64,000 nt of DNA. Origin: Toxorhynchites rutilus septentrionalis (Eukaryota; Arthropoda; Insecta; Diptera; Culicidae). Location: NCBI RefSeq assembly GCF_029784135.1, contig NC_073746.1:61106097-61170096 (forward strand), given 5' to 3'. The number at the start of each line of letters is the position of its first letter. The first letter of the stretch is position 1. Below, in pieces: positions 42,214 to 53,466 of this stretch. A program made the translations under genes and the position numbers. The notes beneath the pieces are model-generated. The model saw only the letters and a program-made list of their open reading frames with translations. It did no database searches and had not been told where the DNA came from.

Positions 42214-44570
42214 TTACGTCAGATTGTTGAAGAAAAGCGTCCACTTTTGGTCCTCTTGTCGGAAACACACATCGTTGAAATAGAATCGTTTGATCAGTAT
42301 AGTATTCCGGGATATAATGTTGCTGCTTGTCTATCACATTCTAGACATACTGGCGGTGTTGCTGTTTATGTCAGAGAATCAGTTCAATTCAATATTCGCC
42401 TCAACGAAGTTATTGATGGAAACTGGTTTTTGGGCATTACAGTTGAACGTGGCATGGAGATGGGTAACTATGGTGTTTTGTATCACTCTCCAAGCTCAAG
42501 TGACCAATGTTTTGTTGAAATTTTAGAAAATTGGCTAGGAATGTTCCTTGATTCCAGCATATTAAATATATTGGCTGGTGATTTCAATATCAATTGGCGA
42601 GATAACCATAATTCAAACCACGCGTATTTCCAGGCACAGTGAAACTTTAATTGATCATGTTTATTCCAATTTTGATACAGTTTGCTCTGTCACTGATGCA
42701 AATTTAAAAATAACCGATCATGAGACCTTAGTTATTAATGTAGTAGATAATTTCGTTAATAACGATGATTTTGTGAAATTAAAGTGCTGGAGGAAATATT
42801 CGAAACGTGCCGTCTCGAATCTTGTGTTGAGAAACTTGGATTTTCCATTCGGGACGAGTAATTTAGATGAATCAACAGCTGTTCTAACTGATGTCTTGAA
42901 AACGTGTACCAATCGATTAGTTACGCAAAAGTTTGTATGTGTGAAAAACTCGAACAGCTGGTACAATTTGGATCTTTTGCGTCTCAAACGTAAGAGAGAC
43001 AGGTGGTACAATAAATTTCGTAGAACTAATAATGAAAATCATTGGAATATGTACACGAACGCGCGCAATAGATATTCACAATCTGTTAAGAAAACTCGTT
43101 GTGAATATATTCAGAGGAAGATTGATCAGCATCAAAGCAACAGCAAAGAGTTATGGAAAATTTTGAAATCCCTTTTGAAACCTAATAATAGCAAACCGCG
43201 AGCCATAACTTTTAATGGCACACTTGAACAGTCTGAACAGATAATAGCTTCTAAATTTAACGATTATTTTGTCAATAGTGTTTCATTGATCAATCAATCT
43301 ATTGAATTGGGCGATGAACCTGATGAAATAAAACAGCCGATTAATAGTAATTGTAGTTTTGAAAGTTTTCACCCAATTACATTAAATGAACTTAGAACTA
43401 TTTGCTTTTCTTTAGGAAAAACGGCTGGAGTAGATAGTGTTAATACTAGAGTTATTCAAGATTGCTTTCATGTTATTGACTACATCTTGCTGGACCTTAT
43501 CAATAAATCTTTACTAACTGGGCATGTACCTCAGGTGTGGAAAAAATCCCTGATAGTCCCTATTCAAAAGGTTGCTGGAACGATTAAAGCCGAAGAGTTT
43601 CGTCCCATCAACATGTTGCACACATTAGAGAAAATATTGGAATTAGTTGTTAAAGGCCAGCTGTTGGAATATTTAAATTATAACACTTTGCTAATACCAG
43701 AACAATCGGGATATCGGGAAGGTCATTCCTGTGAAAACGCATTGAACTTGGTGTTAGCAAAATGGAAAGATAATTTTGAATGTAAAGAGACCATCATTGC
43801 TGTTTTCTTGGATCTAAAACGCGCTTTCGAGACAATTTCTAGGTCCTTGTTGTTGAACACGATTAAGCGCTTTGGAATTACGAGTACTGCATATAAATGG
43901 TTTGAAAGTTATTTGTATGACAGAACTCAACGGACTATTTTTAAGGATTTCATTTCCAGCCCCGTAGGGAATAATCTTGGAGTACCTCAGGGAAGTGTAT
44001 TAGGGCCCATTTTATTTATTATGTACATTAATGACATGCGACGAGTTTTACGATTTTGTGATATCAATCTTTTTGCAGATGATACTGTATTATTCATTGC
44101 AGCTAATGATTTAAATGGAGATTTGCATTCTTTAAGTAGATGGTTGAAGTATAAGCAATTAAAATTGAACATAAGTAAAACGAAATACATGGTAATCTCA
44201 CGAAATCGTTCAAATGAAAACGTCTCTATTGTTATTGATGATGAGACTATTGATCGCGTTCGGGAAATTAAATATCTTGGCGTGATTATTGATGACAAAC
44301 TCAAGTTCAATACTCACATTGACAATGTCATCAAGAAAATTGCCAAGAAGTATGGAATCTTATGCCGATTGAAAAACTATTTAACTATTTAACAATCATC
44401 TCTCCTCATTTAGACTTTTGCTCTTCCATTTTATTTCTGGTCAATGAAACACAAATATCGAGATTACAGCGTTTGCAAAATAAAATAATGCGGTTGATAC
44501 TAAAATGTAACAGATTCACAGAATTTAAGAGGCACTGTATTTCACACGTGAAAGCTGTGTTTCATTAACA
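42214..44570 (+). pseudogene. non-LTR retrotransposon ORF2 (endonuclease + RT), broken
   Basis: The endonuclease frame (42214-42642) includes LLVLLSETHI, GGVAVYVRES and LAGDFNINWRDN; a frameshift near 42615 joins HSETLIDHVYSNFD in the next frame. The reverse transcriptase runs to 44392 with ETIIAVFLDLKRAFETISR, LGVPQGSVLGPILFIMYIND and FADDTVLF (about 44072-44095). A second frameshift near 44390 precedes ISPHLDFCSSILF. The 5' end is truncated: only about 60 bp remain left of the Harbinger insertion. It belongs to the Jockey/CR1-like LINEs with APE endonuclease; clade unresolved. The 3' UTR probably reaches about 44860. Confidence 0.8.
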
Positions 44571-45420
44571 GCCGACCGATATATTTTTAAATTTTATGAC
44601 GAAGATTGTTACTGACGAAGTTTTATACGAACGGATAATTTAATGTGGGATTTTTTTTGCAGTTTGTTTTTAATATTTTCAATTAACCTGACGAAGTTTT
44701 TTTTGAACGAATTATATTTTGGGAACTACTTAATTTTTTAAATTATCTTTTTTTTTAATTTGTATTTATGTCCTCTCTATTATGTCCGTCATGATCCTGG
44801 TGATGATGGACTATTTTTATTTTTATTTTGTTGTTTTATATTATATTAGTTAAAAAAAAATAAAAGTAGTCTACATAAGTTTGAGCGTCGCGCGCGTAAC
44901 ACAAATATAAAGGATATTAAATTGAAAGTTTTCTAAGTGCCGGTCTAGAAATTTTTCGTTAAGGAAATTTTCTCGATTTCTCTGGATGAGGATATTCATA
45001 GTCAATCCAATACAAGGCTGGCGGTTGGGCTTGTGCTCTGGTGGACCACTCGGCTGCAAGGGCCTCGTCGGGACCGTATCGGCTCTGTTTCGGACATGAC
45101 CGAGTATTGGCTTGTCATTTGACATTGCAATTTTTTTTGAACTTATATCTGTAAATAAAATCAGTTCGTTTGTTTTTGTTTGCCTAACTGATTTCAATGC
45201 TGAAAAAAATTACCAAATTATCTTTTAGATAACTCGTCTTGCTCAAATCTCTGTAGGGGAAGGAGGCGGGACCATCATCATCATCATCAACAGTACGAAG
45301 AGAAACATCATGAGAAAGCTTCGTCTTCTAGTTGAATTTATCCATTAACCTTACTCAAACAGCAACACAATAAAATAATATAAGCTACGTTTCTGAGTTC
45401 TTTATTATGTTTCGATATAA
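44571..45420. other. LINE 3' region and unassigned sequence
   Basis: AT-rich, with an A-run near 44850 that may be the LINE tail. A minus ORF at 45197-44871 is not recognised. A short (ATC)n run is at 45272-45290. Confidence 0.35.
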
Positions 45421-45784
45421 CGTACAATTCGATACAACGTTCAATTTTGAAAGTAAAATGTACGTTATATCGAAGTTACCCTGTATTGTTATCAAATAAA
45501 ATTATTTGACTAATAAAATACAGTAAATAATTAAAATATTCCGAAGAAAGTTAGGTAAGAGATAAAAATTTAAAAAAAGTTGAATGATTTTATTGTAGAG
45601 ATACCATTGTAGTATGCTAATGGTACAGATAATTTACTAAAAACTAGAAAATAAAATAAATAAAACAGCTTTTGAGGTTATACGCATTAATGTACTAAAA
45701 GCTAGAGAATAATTAGAAAAGTAACAGTTAGTAGTTATCACATCCGTTCCTTCATTCATGTTTGTGTTGTTGATAATGTAGTGT

Positions 45785-46240
45785 ATTCTCCAAGTCAAGC
45801 CATTCAGCCATTTTTTAGCGGCGGTCAAATTGAATTTTTCAAGATTATGGAATACGCAGTTTTATAATGGCAATAGAATTAAAGGTATGTTCCAAATTTC
45901 AGATCAATCAGTGATCAGGAACGGGGTCAAATTTCAATTAATGTGGGGCAATCCTACGAACACTCAAACATACATACAAACAGGGCAAGCTGAATGAAAC
46001 CATTAAAAAGTAATCAGTTATTTGAGAACTGTGGCCATCTTGGATTTGTATTTTTCATGATCTACTGTGTTCTACTAGTCAAGTCCTTTCATTTGATACA
46101 CATATTGAAGGGGTTGGGAAAAAAATATGACACCATCTTGTGGTGGCGTCCATCTTGGATTTGCATTTTTTATAAATAACAGTATTCTACTAGTCAAGCC
46201 CTTTCATTTGATACCCATATTGATGGGGTCGAATCGATTT
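45785..46240. repeat. dispersed repeat with GGCGGCCATCTTGG blocks (inverted copy)
   Basis: The inverse of 37136-37545: GTGATCAGGAACGGGGTCAA and GGCAAGCTGAATGAAACCAT are shared, followed by units ending CTTTCATTTGATAC. No coding capacity. Confidence 0.75.
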
Positions 46241-48337
46241 GGTATGGAATGGCTGTATTTATATTCAATTGAAAATAATATATTAATCAAAATATATAAT
46301 ACTATAATTGATAGAAGTCTCTGCTAGTATCAATGCCTTGGTTCGAATGCGTGAAAAAACAATTTTCTCCGCTAATGAATTTCCACTATTAATTCAATTC
46401 TAGAATAATTATCCACATTTGGACCCCAAACCTCAACAGACATCGGTCGCAATCTTCCCCGGACGATAGCCATGTGCGTATCCAGGTCAAGTCAGCTCAT
46501 TTTGGCCATGTCCAACTGTTATCGTCGGTCAGCTTGCGGAAGGTACATGAACCCGCGTACGTAAGTCGGCGGAAAGCGTAATGATGATAAATCAAAAAAG
46601 CTGCTCGCAACATGAATTGTTCTCAGGTCATTCCATCTAAGCCGGAATATTTTTCCTTAATTTTTCATGCGTTGAACTCTATTTAATTTGAACAGCGGTG
46701 CACAACTTTTTGCTCATCTTCGTCGTCGGTTGAGCGACCATTTTCGTCAAACACACGACGAATTCCTCACTTTCTTGTCCAGGCCGAATGCGTTCACGGC
46801 ACCAATCGAGTGGACAAACGCGCGAGTGGGACGCAACGGGAAACGGTGATTCGGGAGAAAAACGTTTTCTCGCAATTTAAAATTTTAATTTTTATTCTGT
46901 GCATTTTGGGATGCCATTCCGATACGCAGCAGTGTGACCACACAAAAAAGACACAATAATTGAGAAAAGAGGCCAAAATTGCACCACTGTTCTTTCCCTC
47001 CCGCTTCCCGCGTGGTAGCATCTTTCCTGCCGGACCGGAAAGTTTTAGTAAGATAAATAAATGCTTTTAATTACGATTCCTGATGACGACCTGGGCTGTG
47101 AAGGAGACAATTTTCCATCCTCCGAAAATGTCCCTACACGGTTGCGTTGTGTCCATGTGGTATGAAACCCGGTTGAGCCGAATTTCAGGGTCCTTTTATT
47201 TCCGAGAGCAATACATCATGTTGCTGACGTACTGATGAAATAAAGGGCAGAGGCTTCGAAGGTGGACAGACAAAAAAAACAAGAGCTAAGACAAAACGAG
47301 AGCAATTGTCCAATTGTGTGTGATATTCCGAAAGCTACGGAACGTCTTTGAGTACTTTTTTAGGAAAATTAAACAGAAGAAATCCAATGGAAGGCTGGCT
47401 GCAAACAGGCTCAACCTGAAATGAACAGGATTCCTTTCTTCAAGCTGCGAGAAATGAGGTGCAATGAACGAATTTTGGGCTGTTTGCGGTGAATGATCTG
47501 TGGGAAAAGTCATCATTAATATTTTAGGCAACAGAAAGGTTCTTTTGTCGATTAGAGCTTTCATTTAGCAGGAGGGCTATGAACAAGCTGTTCATCAATA
47601 TTTCGCTGGGCATTCATTGGATGCTACATTTAATGAGGCGGCGAGTTCTAATGGGATTGTGATGATATTGAGTATGAGGAAAAGTTTGTTTCTATTGCAA
47701 ACAGTATACATATAAGTATATTTACTTTTCAACATAAATGTACTCTAGTTCGACAGACATTATATTAGGGTGAAAGGAAGGACATTGCTAATAAAATTAC
47801 CTATGAAATCGAACTACGGAATACCTCTGTATCAACCCATTTTTGCATTTATTCGCATTTGGATCCAAACTAGTATCTATCACACACTAACTTGGTTCGA
47901 GACATTCCTTTCTCAATGGAAGACTTTACCTATTTCATTTTTACCAACTCCATTATTTTAATTAATCTCGTTTTTATCATCTTATATCTCTCGCTTCTCG
48001 CCATTTTTTTAAAATGTCACCTTCACAGTATTCACATGAAGTTATTTCTATGTTATAAAAATTAGCGGAGCACTATATAAGTATAACACAATTATTCAAC
48101 CCGATCGTTGGAACTATGTGGTCTGATTTGAGTTTCTAGTGAGGCTAAAAAGCGCAACAAAAATCTCTAGACTATTGAAAACATATAATAATGGAATGTT
48201 CAGAAATTGTTTGCGTTAGCGTTGTGGAATATTCAACAAACCCTATCGTTAACAATAGATGCTTTGAGATTGAGAGAATTTTCTAGAAGGTTAACAAGAC
48301 ATTTCGATGATCGTTCCATTTATTTGCTATACCGTTC
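46241..48337. other. 2.1 kb without a recognised gene
   Basis: The part at 46400-47300 is less AT-rich and shows no match to the repeat families in this window. ORFs are short. It could be host non-coding DNA or regulatory sequence; nothing specific can be named. Confidence 0.35.
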
Positions 48338-48715
48338 CTAATCGATCCTAGTGACAAAATGTATTAGATTTCCGCATGTTCGGAACATTTCAAAGCTTAT
48401 TGCAGAGAAAGTATAGAATAACAATTCCTGAATAGTATTTATGATTGACTTTTCGATGATTTTTTGTTTCCAAACCTCCTGAAACCTCTGCGTTCGATGA
48501 TTTTCAAATGATTTAATTGGTTTCGGGTTGTTTGTAACCACACTGAAGCCTTTTTCGACAAAGTATGATGATGAAAAACCTTGAAGATATGTTTGAGCAA
48601 AGTCCCACAACGCAGGACATTGTGTTTCAATTTTGTGTTGTAACCAGAACTTATACAAATCTTGGTTGTACTCCTCATCTGTGCTGATGATAATCAATAT
48701 TTCTTGCATTATCAC
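48338..48715 (-). pseudogene. hAT transposase C-terminal fragment
   Basis: Minus-strand residues LYKFWLQHKIETQCPALWDF and SSSYFVEKGFSVVTNNPKPI match the C-terminal dimerisation region of hAT/ZBED-type transposases (SSY.VE.GFS.VT). The remainder of the gene is not visible nearby. A hAT-type terminus lies at 51222 on the right, which would be the 5' side; the DD37E element at 49-50 kb would then lie inside this hAT element. Confidence 0.65.
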
Positions 48716-49229
48716 CTTGATTCATTCCATGGCGTTGTAGTGCGTCCAAGTGAGTATATGATAATATAACATGATCTTGAAGCTTTTGTGATAATTTTGG
48801 CAAATGCGGAAACTGTAAATATTCTTTTTTTGCTTAAATTTGGTTTTTAAAGTTTTGTCAAAAAGGCCGATATTCTTGATATTGTTTCAATCAAGTTTAA
48901 GTCGTCACCCTGCTGCTGAAATACAAATCCAAAAAAGCCAAAACTCCTGCTAAGCAAGAGCTATTTGGTGTTAAGTGAACTTAAGCGTGTAGAAGTAACC
49001 GAGTAATGATTTTGTCGTTTTACTCATATAGCTGAGCAAATACTCGAGTGTTCAAAGAATTGCTCCGAAGATCATTAATAGCACTTATAACATAACATAA
49101 AGCATTGTTTATCTTAAATCTGGACGCATTAAAACGGGTCTATCTCGGAGCTATGTGAACGAAATAAAAATGTTATGTACTCAAAATGTAGGTCTTTTAT
49201 TGCACTTTAAAGGAAAAATAACAAAAAAA
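48716..49229. other. unassigned sequence between hAT fragment and DD37E transposase
   Basis: No ORF of note. The left end of the DD37E element must be in here; a possible terminus is around 49110-49125 (AAATCTGGACGCA), but no convincing partner was found on the right. Confidence 0.3.
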
Positions 49230-50249
49230 TTATTCCGATGTGATTTTGATGAAATCTCGAACTTTTCGGCGAATACCACTCATCATAGTTTGGACACCCT
49301 GTTCGCTGACCTCGGCGGCCATTTTGTACCACCATCTCTTCATCTCTGTTGCATCCCGAGTCGTCCTACCATTCTTCTTTATCTTCTGCTTGACGATTGC
49401 CCAATATTTTTCGATAGGGTGGAATTGAGGGCAGTTGGGTGGGTTGATGTCCCTTTCGACAAAATCCACCCCGTTGTATCGAACCCACGGTAGTACATCT
49501 TTGCTGTAGTGGCAGCTTGCCAAATCTGGCCAAAACTTTACTGGTCCTTTGTGAGATCTAATGTACGGAAGAATACGTTTTCTCAGGCACTCCTCCTTGT
49601 ACATTTTGGAGTCCATGGTCTGGTTTGTCACAAAAACCGGGGTTTTTAGTCCGCAGCTGCAAATACCTTGCCAGATCAAACACTTTCTTGCAAACTTATC
49701 GGCAAAAACGAATTTGAACTTGCCGGGGACGTCACCCCGACCAGTGGCTTTATAAAATTTTTGGCCTGGAAGCTGCCCAAAATCCATCTTCACGTACGTT
49801 TCGTCATCCATGAGGATGCATCCGTCGTACTTCGTTAGAACCTTGTTGTATAACTTCCGGGCACGTCCTTTGGCTACTACATTCTGCTTCAATGTCCGGT
49901 TTGGTTGCTTACTGGCCCGATAAGATCGTATTCCTTCGCGCAGACGCATCCTTCTGACGGTGCACCGGTCGGCTTTGAATTTCTTGGCGATGTCATTTCT
50001 TGGCGATGTCGACTGCCCTGGGTTATCCTTGATCGTTCTCAACACCTTCAAATGCAGTTTCCGATCCTTAGTTCCACTATGACGCTTGGTATGAACCTGC
50101 CGATCGATAGTATTCATCTCACGGAAACGTTTGAGAACGCTGCACGCGGTCGATTTGGCCATTTTCAACGATTTCGCGATTTCTGAAACTGACCACGTCG
50201 GGTTTTTGACGTGGGTGTCCAAAATTAATTTTCGTTTCGCGGCTTCCAT
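49230..50249 (-). CDS. open DD37E transposase (339 aa)
   Basis: One uninterrupted frame from ATG 50249 (MEAAKRKLILDTHVKNPTWS) to 49230; the frame is open further upstream to 50324, but alignment with the copy at 27494 favours 50249. Two helix-turn-helix halves come first (SVSEIAKSLKMAKSTACSVL and KADRCTVRRMRLREGIRSYR). Catalytic residues: Asp in ILMDDETYVKMDFGQLPG, Asp in FWPDLASCHYSKD and, 37 residues on, Glu in HPIEKYWAIVK. All are present. This is the mosquito-type ITmD37E group. Activity is possible, but the terminal repeats were not identified. Confidence 0.88.
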   Translation of the reverse strand: MEAAKRKLILDTHVKNPTWSVSEIAKSLKMAKSTACSVLKRFREMNTIDRQVHTKRHSGTKDRKLHLKVLRTIKDNPGQSTSPRNDIAKKFKADRCTVRRMRLREGIRSYRASKQPNRTLKQNVVAKGRARKLYNKVLTKYDGCILMDDETYVKMDFGQLPGQKFYKATGRGDVPGKFKFVFADKFARKCLIWQGICSCGLKTPVFVTNQTMDSKMYKEECLRKRILPYIRSHKGPVKFWPDLASCHYSKDVLPWVRYNGVDFVERDINPPNCPQFHPIEKYWAIVKQKIKKNGRTTRDATEMKRWWYKMAAEVSEQGVQTMMSGIRRKVRDFIKITSE

Positions 50250-50324
50250 CACGTGTAACTTTTTTGAAACAAAACGAATCGTAATGAAATTTTCAGCACT
50301 GATAGAGGAAACATTCCAAAACAA

Positions 50325-51174
50325 AGTGCTGTCAAAAAATTCTAGATCCTACTAAATGCTACTAAATGCTGTCTGTGTATCACGCAGTGAATGACCAGTA
50401 CCTGATCACGGCCTGAAAGATCGATTCTCCTCTGGTATCAATCTCAATATATGTAGCGAAAATAATTTCTTGCCACATATTTTATTTTTAATATATCGAA
50501 CATACCATAACAACAGAGCTTCATTGCTGGGTAATGTAGACTCATCTAGCTGGAGAGAAAATCTGTTGGTCTATAATAAATTGAATAAAATTTTTCCCTG
50601 CTCGCGACCCATCTCAAGTTTCGTGAAATAATTTTTAAAAAAATTGTCACGCCATGCACATAGATAACTAAGCATTTTGTAAATTCTTTTTCAATAACTT
50701 TATTGTTATACATTTTATTTAACTATGTAAACACGTTGTAATCTCTTGAATTGAATCAGTAGATGAGTGTATTATCATTCAAGCTGCTACGAATTTCAGA
50801 ACGCAAATGAATTTGCAACCTAAGGGTAAGCTTGTTATAGAGTAAAATATCAGGAGCAAGTTTGGAGATGAATTTGATGATGACCTCTATATGTTTAAAA
50901 CACAGAGAAATTCCAAACGTACCTGAAGGATTTGTACGCTCAAGCACATTATCTTGAATCTGTTCACGTTTTATTACGTACCGAATTTTTCATCTTGTAT
51001 TCTTTGAACTTTTTTCTTTTCGTCTTGCGCACGCTCATCGTCTTGTTGAGTTTTTAAAATGTACAGCAATGATACTTTCTACTAAAATATTAGTCATTCC
51101 TATAACAGGCTGGTTCATGTAATACAACTTATGCAGTATCTTGAATATTTCAAATAAGAACTTTTGTGTTATAT
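50325..51174. other. no gene recognised (possible hAT interior)
   Basis: Short minus-strand ORFs only, e.g. 50947-50756 (ISKLAPDILLYNKL). If the hAT model is right, this is decayed 5' sequence of that element. Confidence 0.3.
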
Positions 51175-51222
51175 GGGGGTCGATTTCCACCCCATGGGGT
51201 CGATATCGACCACTTTGAGAAA
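51175..51222 (-). mobile_element. hAT-type terminal sequence
   Basis: On minus this reads CAGGGTTTCTCAAAGTGGTC and continues into CGATATCGACCCC-type text. CAGGG.TTCTCAAAGTGG is the usual start of hAT elements of the ZBED/Charlie type. A matching end near 48 kb was not found. Confidence 0.55.
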
Positions 51223-51224
51223 CC

Positions 51225-51844
51225 CTGTTTTAGAGGATGTGAAAGCTATCTTGAGCTTTCCGATTGCACAGAATCCCAAACCATGCACGAGCCTCCACCA
51301 AAGTTCCTAATTGAAAAATACTGTTCCTACTTCTGTGAATCACGCCAGTACCCCTTGAAACCATCAGGACCATCCAAAATGCTTTATTTTCGTCACTGAA
51401 GATAACTTAGCAAGGTTAAAAGTAAAAAAATGTCGTCTTACATTGAAGAATTTATCTTTATAGTATATAGTAGTGCATCGAAATGCGGACACTCAAGCGT
51501 TTACGATAATAACTTCAACTACTAAAAAATAATGACATATCATAGCACGAAAAATTACCGTTCCTATAGAACTATAAGACATCCATGTAATTTATGAACC
51601 ACATAATTCCACAAAATCATGTCATATTTGCTCAAAATTTGATTTTTTTTTCATTGGGTCGTGATTTCAAACCCGGACACTGTTTTAATCGTGATCTAAA
51701 TTCCGGACACATGTTGTCAGCAGCATTTCTTTGAGAGAAATTATTTATTGATTATTGTAAAACTTATCAACGGGTGCGTCATAAGTAGCGGGACTAATCG
51801 GAAACATGTTTGGTAAAAAAGTTTTTTATTAATTAAATTATCTA
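51225..51844. other. no gene recognised
   Basis: Two short GGACAC motifs (TGCGGACACTC at 51485, CCCGGACACTG at 51674, TTCCGGACACATG at 51703) suggest MITE debris. No ORF of note. Confidence 0.3.
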
Positions 51845-52101
51845 TTGCATTTTCACAAGGTGTCCACTACAAGATGGTGCCATATATATTTTTTTCAAAA
51901 CCGTTATTTACATGGAATAGAGTTATTGATGAAAAATGTAAATCCAAGATGGCGGCTGCCACAAAATGGCGAATTACATATTTCCTCAGAGCCACATAAA
52001 TATGGGCATCAAACGAAAGGGAATAGTAAAACACAGTTATTTATGGAAAATGCAAATCCAAAATGACCGCCACCACAAAAAGGTGCCATACAGTGACAAA
52101 A
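51845..52101. repeat. dispersed repeat with AAGATGGCGGC blocks
   Basis: Shares AATGCAAATCCAAAATG, GGTGCCATA and TCAAA.GAAAGGG text with 37136-37545. The mariner at 52104 is inserted at its right edge. Confidence 0.65.
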
Positions 52102-52103
52102 TA

Positions 52104-53355
52104 ATGGGTTGGGGAAAAAGAAATGTCGTATTTCTGATCGAAATTTGACGCTTTATTTAACATACTTGAAGTTATCCAATTTAAGTCAACTATTCGCCGT
52201 TTTGTTCGCAAACTTGTTGCCATTTAGAAGTCAACTTCATTACCCATCACCTCCCTCCCGCCCTCTTTACTTGCAAAAAACTCAGACAGCCAGTTTTCGC
52301 AGCTTCTTTTGAAGCCAACTTAGTATCACCAAGAGCGTTTTGCATGGACCGAAAGAGATGATAATCACTTGGTGCTAGGACATCCCATCCGAGCTCCCGT
52401 AGCTTCTGGCGGGTCATCGAAGATGTGTGAGGCCGGGCGTTGTCATAGTGGAAAACAACACCATTCCTATTGATCATTTCTGGCCGCTTCTGGTCAATCA
52501 CCTGCTTCAAACGGTCAAGCTGCTCACAGTAGAGAACCGAGTTGAGGGTCTGGCCATAGTTGGGCAGCTCATAGTGGATGATTCCCTTCCAATCCCACCA
52601 CAGTAAAACCTTCCTGGCCGTCTATCCGGGCTTGGCGATGGTTTGGGCCGGCTCACCGCGCTTCGACCACTACTTTTTTCGCTTTAGGTTGTCGTACGTG
52701 ATCCACTTTTCATCACCAGTCACCATCTTCTTCAAAAATGGGTCGAGTTCGTTCCGTTTCAGCAGTGCATCGCAGGCGTTGATTCGGTCTAAAAGATTTT
52801 TTCGCGTCAACTCGTGTGGCACCCATACATCCAGCTTTTTTTGGAATCCAATCATCTGCAAATGGTTCCAAACGGTTTTATGGTCTATACCCAGTTCCTG
52901 ACCAATCGAGCGAGTGCTCACATGCCGGTCTACTTGGATGATTTCAACGATTTTATCGGTTTCCACGACGATTGGTCAACCAGTACGGGGTGTATCTTCG
53001 ACAGCCACTACACCAGAACGAAATCGATCAAACCAACGCTGTGCTGTGCGAATCTTTACAGTATTGGGTCCATAAACTACGCGAATTTTTTCGGCCGCCT
53101 TCGCTGCAGTTTTACCTCGCAGGTAGTAAAAACGTAAAATATGGCGAATTTCTTGCTTGGTGGACTCCATCCTTGACGCGCTATAACTTAAGACTGAAAA
53201 GGACAATCACAACACTGTCAAAACGACACTTGTAGCACATATTGTCGTCTTTAAATAGCCGTATAGTATGACCCGATGCGATAAGTACAACACAAGATAT
53301 GTTTAAGTGTTACCATATATTTACAATATACGACATTTCTTTTTCCCCAACCCAA
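52104..53355 (-). mobile_element. mariner element, copy 2
   Basis: Ends GGGTTGGGGAAAAAGAAATG and its inverse, flanked by TA (52102-52103, 53356-53357), 1252 bp. It encodes a broken transposase on minus. Closely related to the element at 11497-12770. Confidence 0.92.
52200..53170 (-). pseudogene. mariner transposase, copy 2, frameshifted and deleted
   Basis: Starts at 53170 (MESTKQEIRHILRFYYLRGK). RTAQRWFDRFRSG, IGQELGIDHKTVWNHLQMIG and VTGDEKWITYDN follow. There are breaks near 52970 and at a stop near 52670. The second Asp is in FHYDNARPHTS. Between it and APSDYHLF only 25 residues remain instead of 34, because the HPPYSPDL-type segment is missing (WDVL|APSD). It is therefore dead through both stops and a catalytic-core deletion. 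Confidence 0.85.
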
Positions 53356-53466
53356 TATTAAAGCCACAGCTCAAGCAAAGAAAGAATATGAAAAAATAAT
53401 CCAATCCAGTGCTTCAATCCATTTATGAAAAATATAGGAAGTTGTGTCCAAGACACGACTACATTG

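Larger units (their letters stand above)
37623..45483. mobile_element. pogo-like TIR pair enclosing nested insertions
   Basis: The left end is CAGGGAAACTTCGATATA (37623) and the right end the inverse of CAGGGTAACTTCGATATAAC (45483), each flanked by TA. Inside both ends are more ATATAACGTAC motifs. CAG..AACTTCGATATAACG termini are typical of pogo/Tigger-like elements. A SINE, a small ORF and a LINE split by Harbinger lie between. It is not certain that the two ends belong to one insertion. Confidence 0.5.

Noticed and set aside
44871..45197. 108-codon minus-strand ORF
   Set aside because: Composition and position fit the LINE 3' region; no domain recognised.
47286..47564. 92-codon minus-strand ORF
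   Set aside because: No recognisable domain, no splice context and low-complexity composition.
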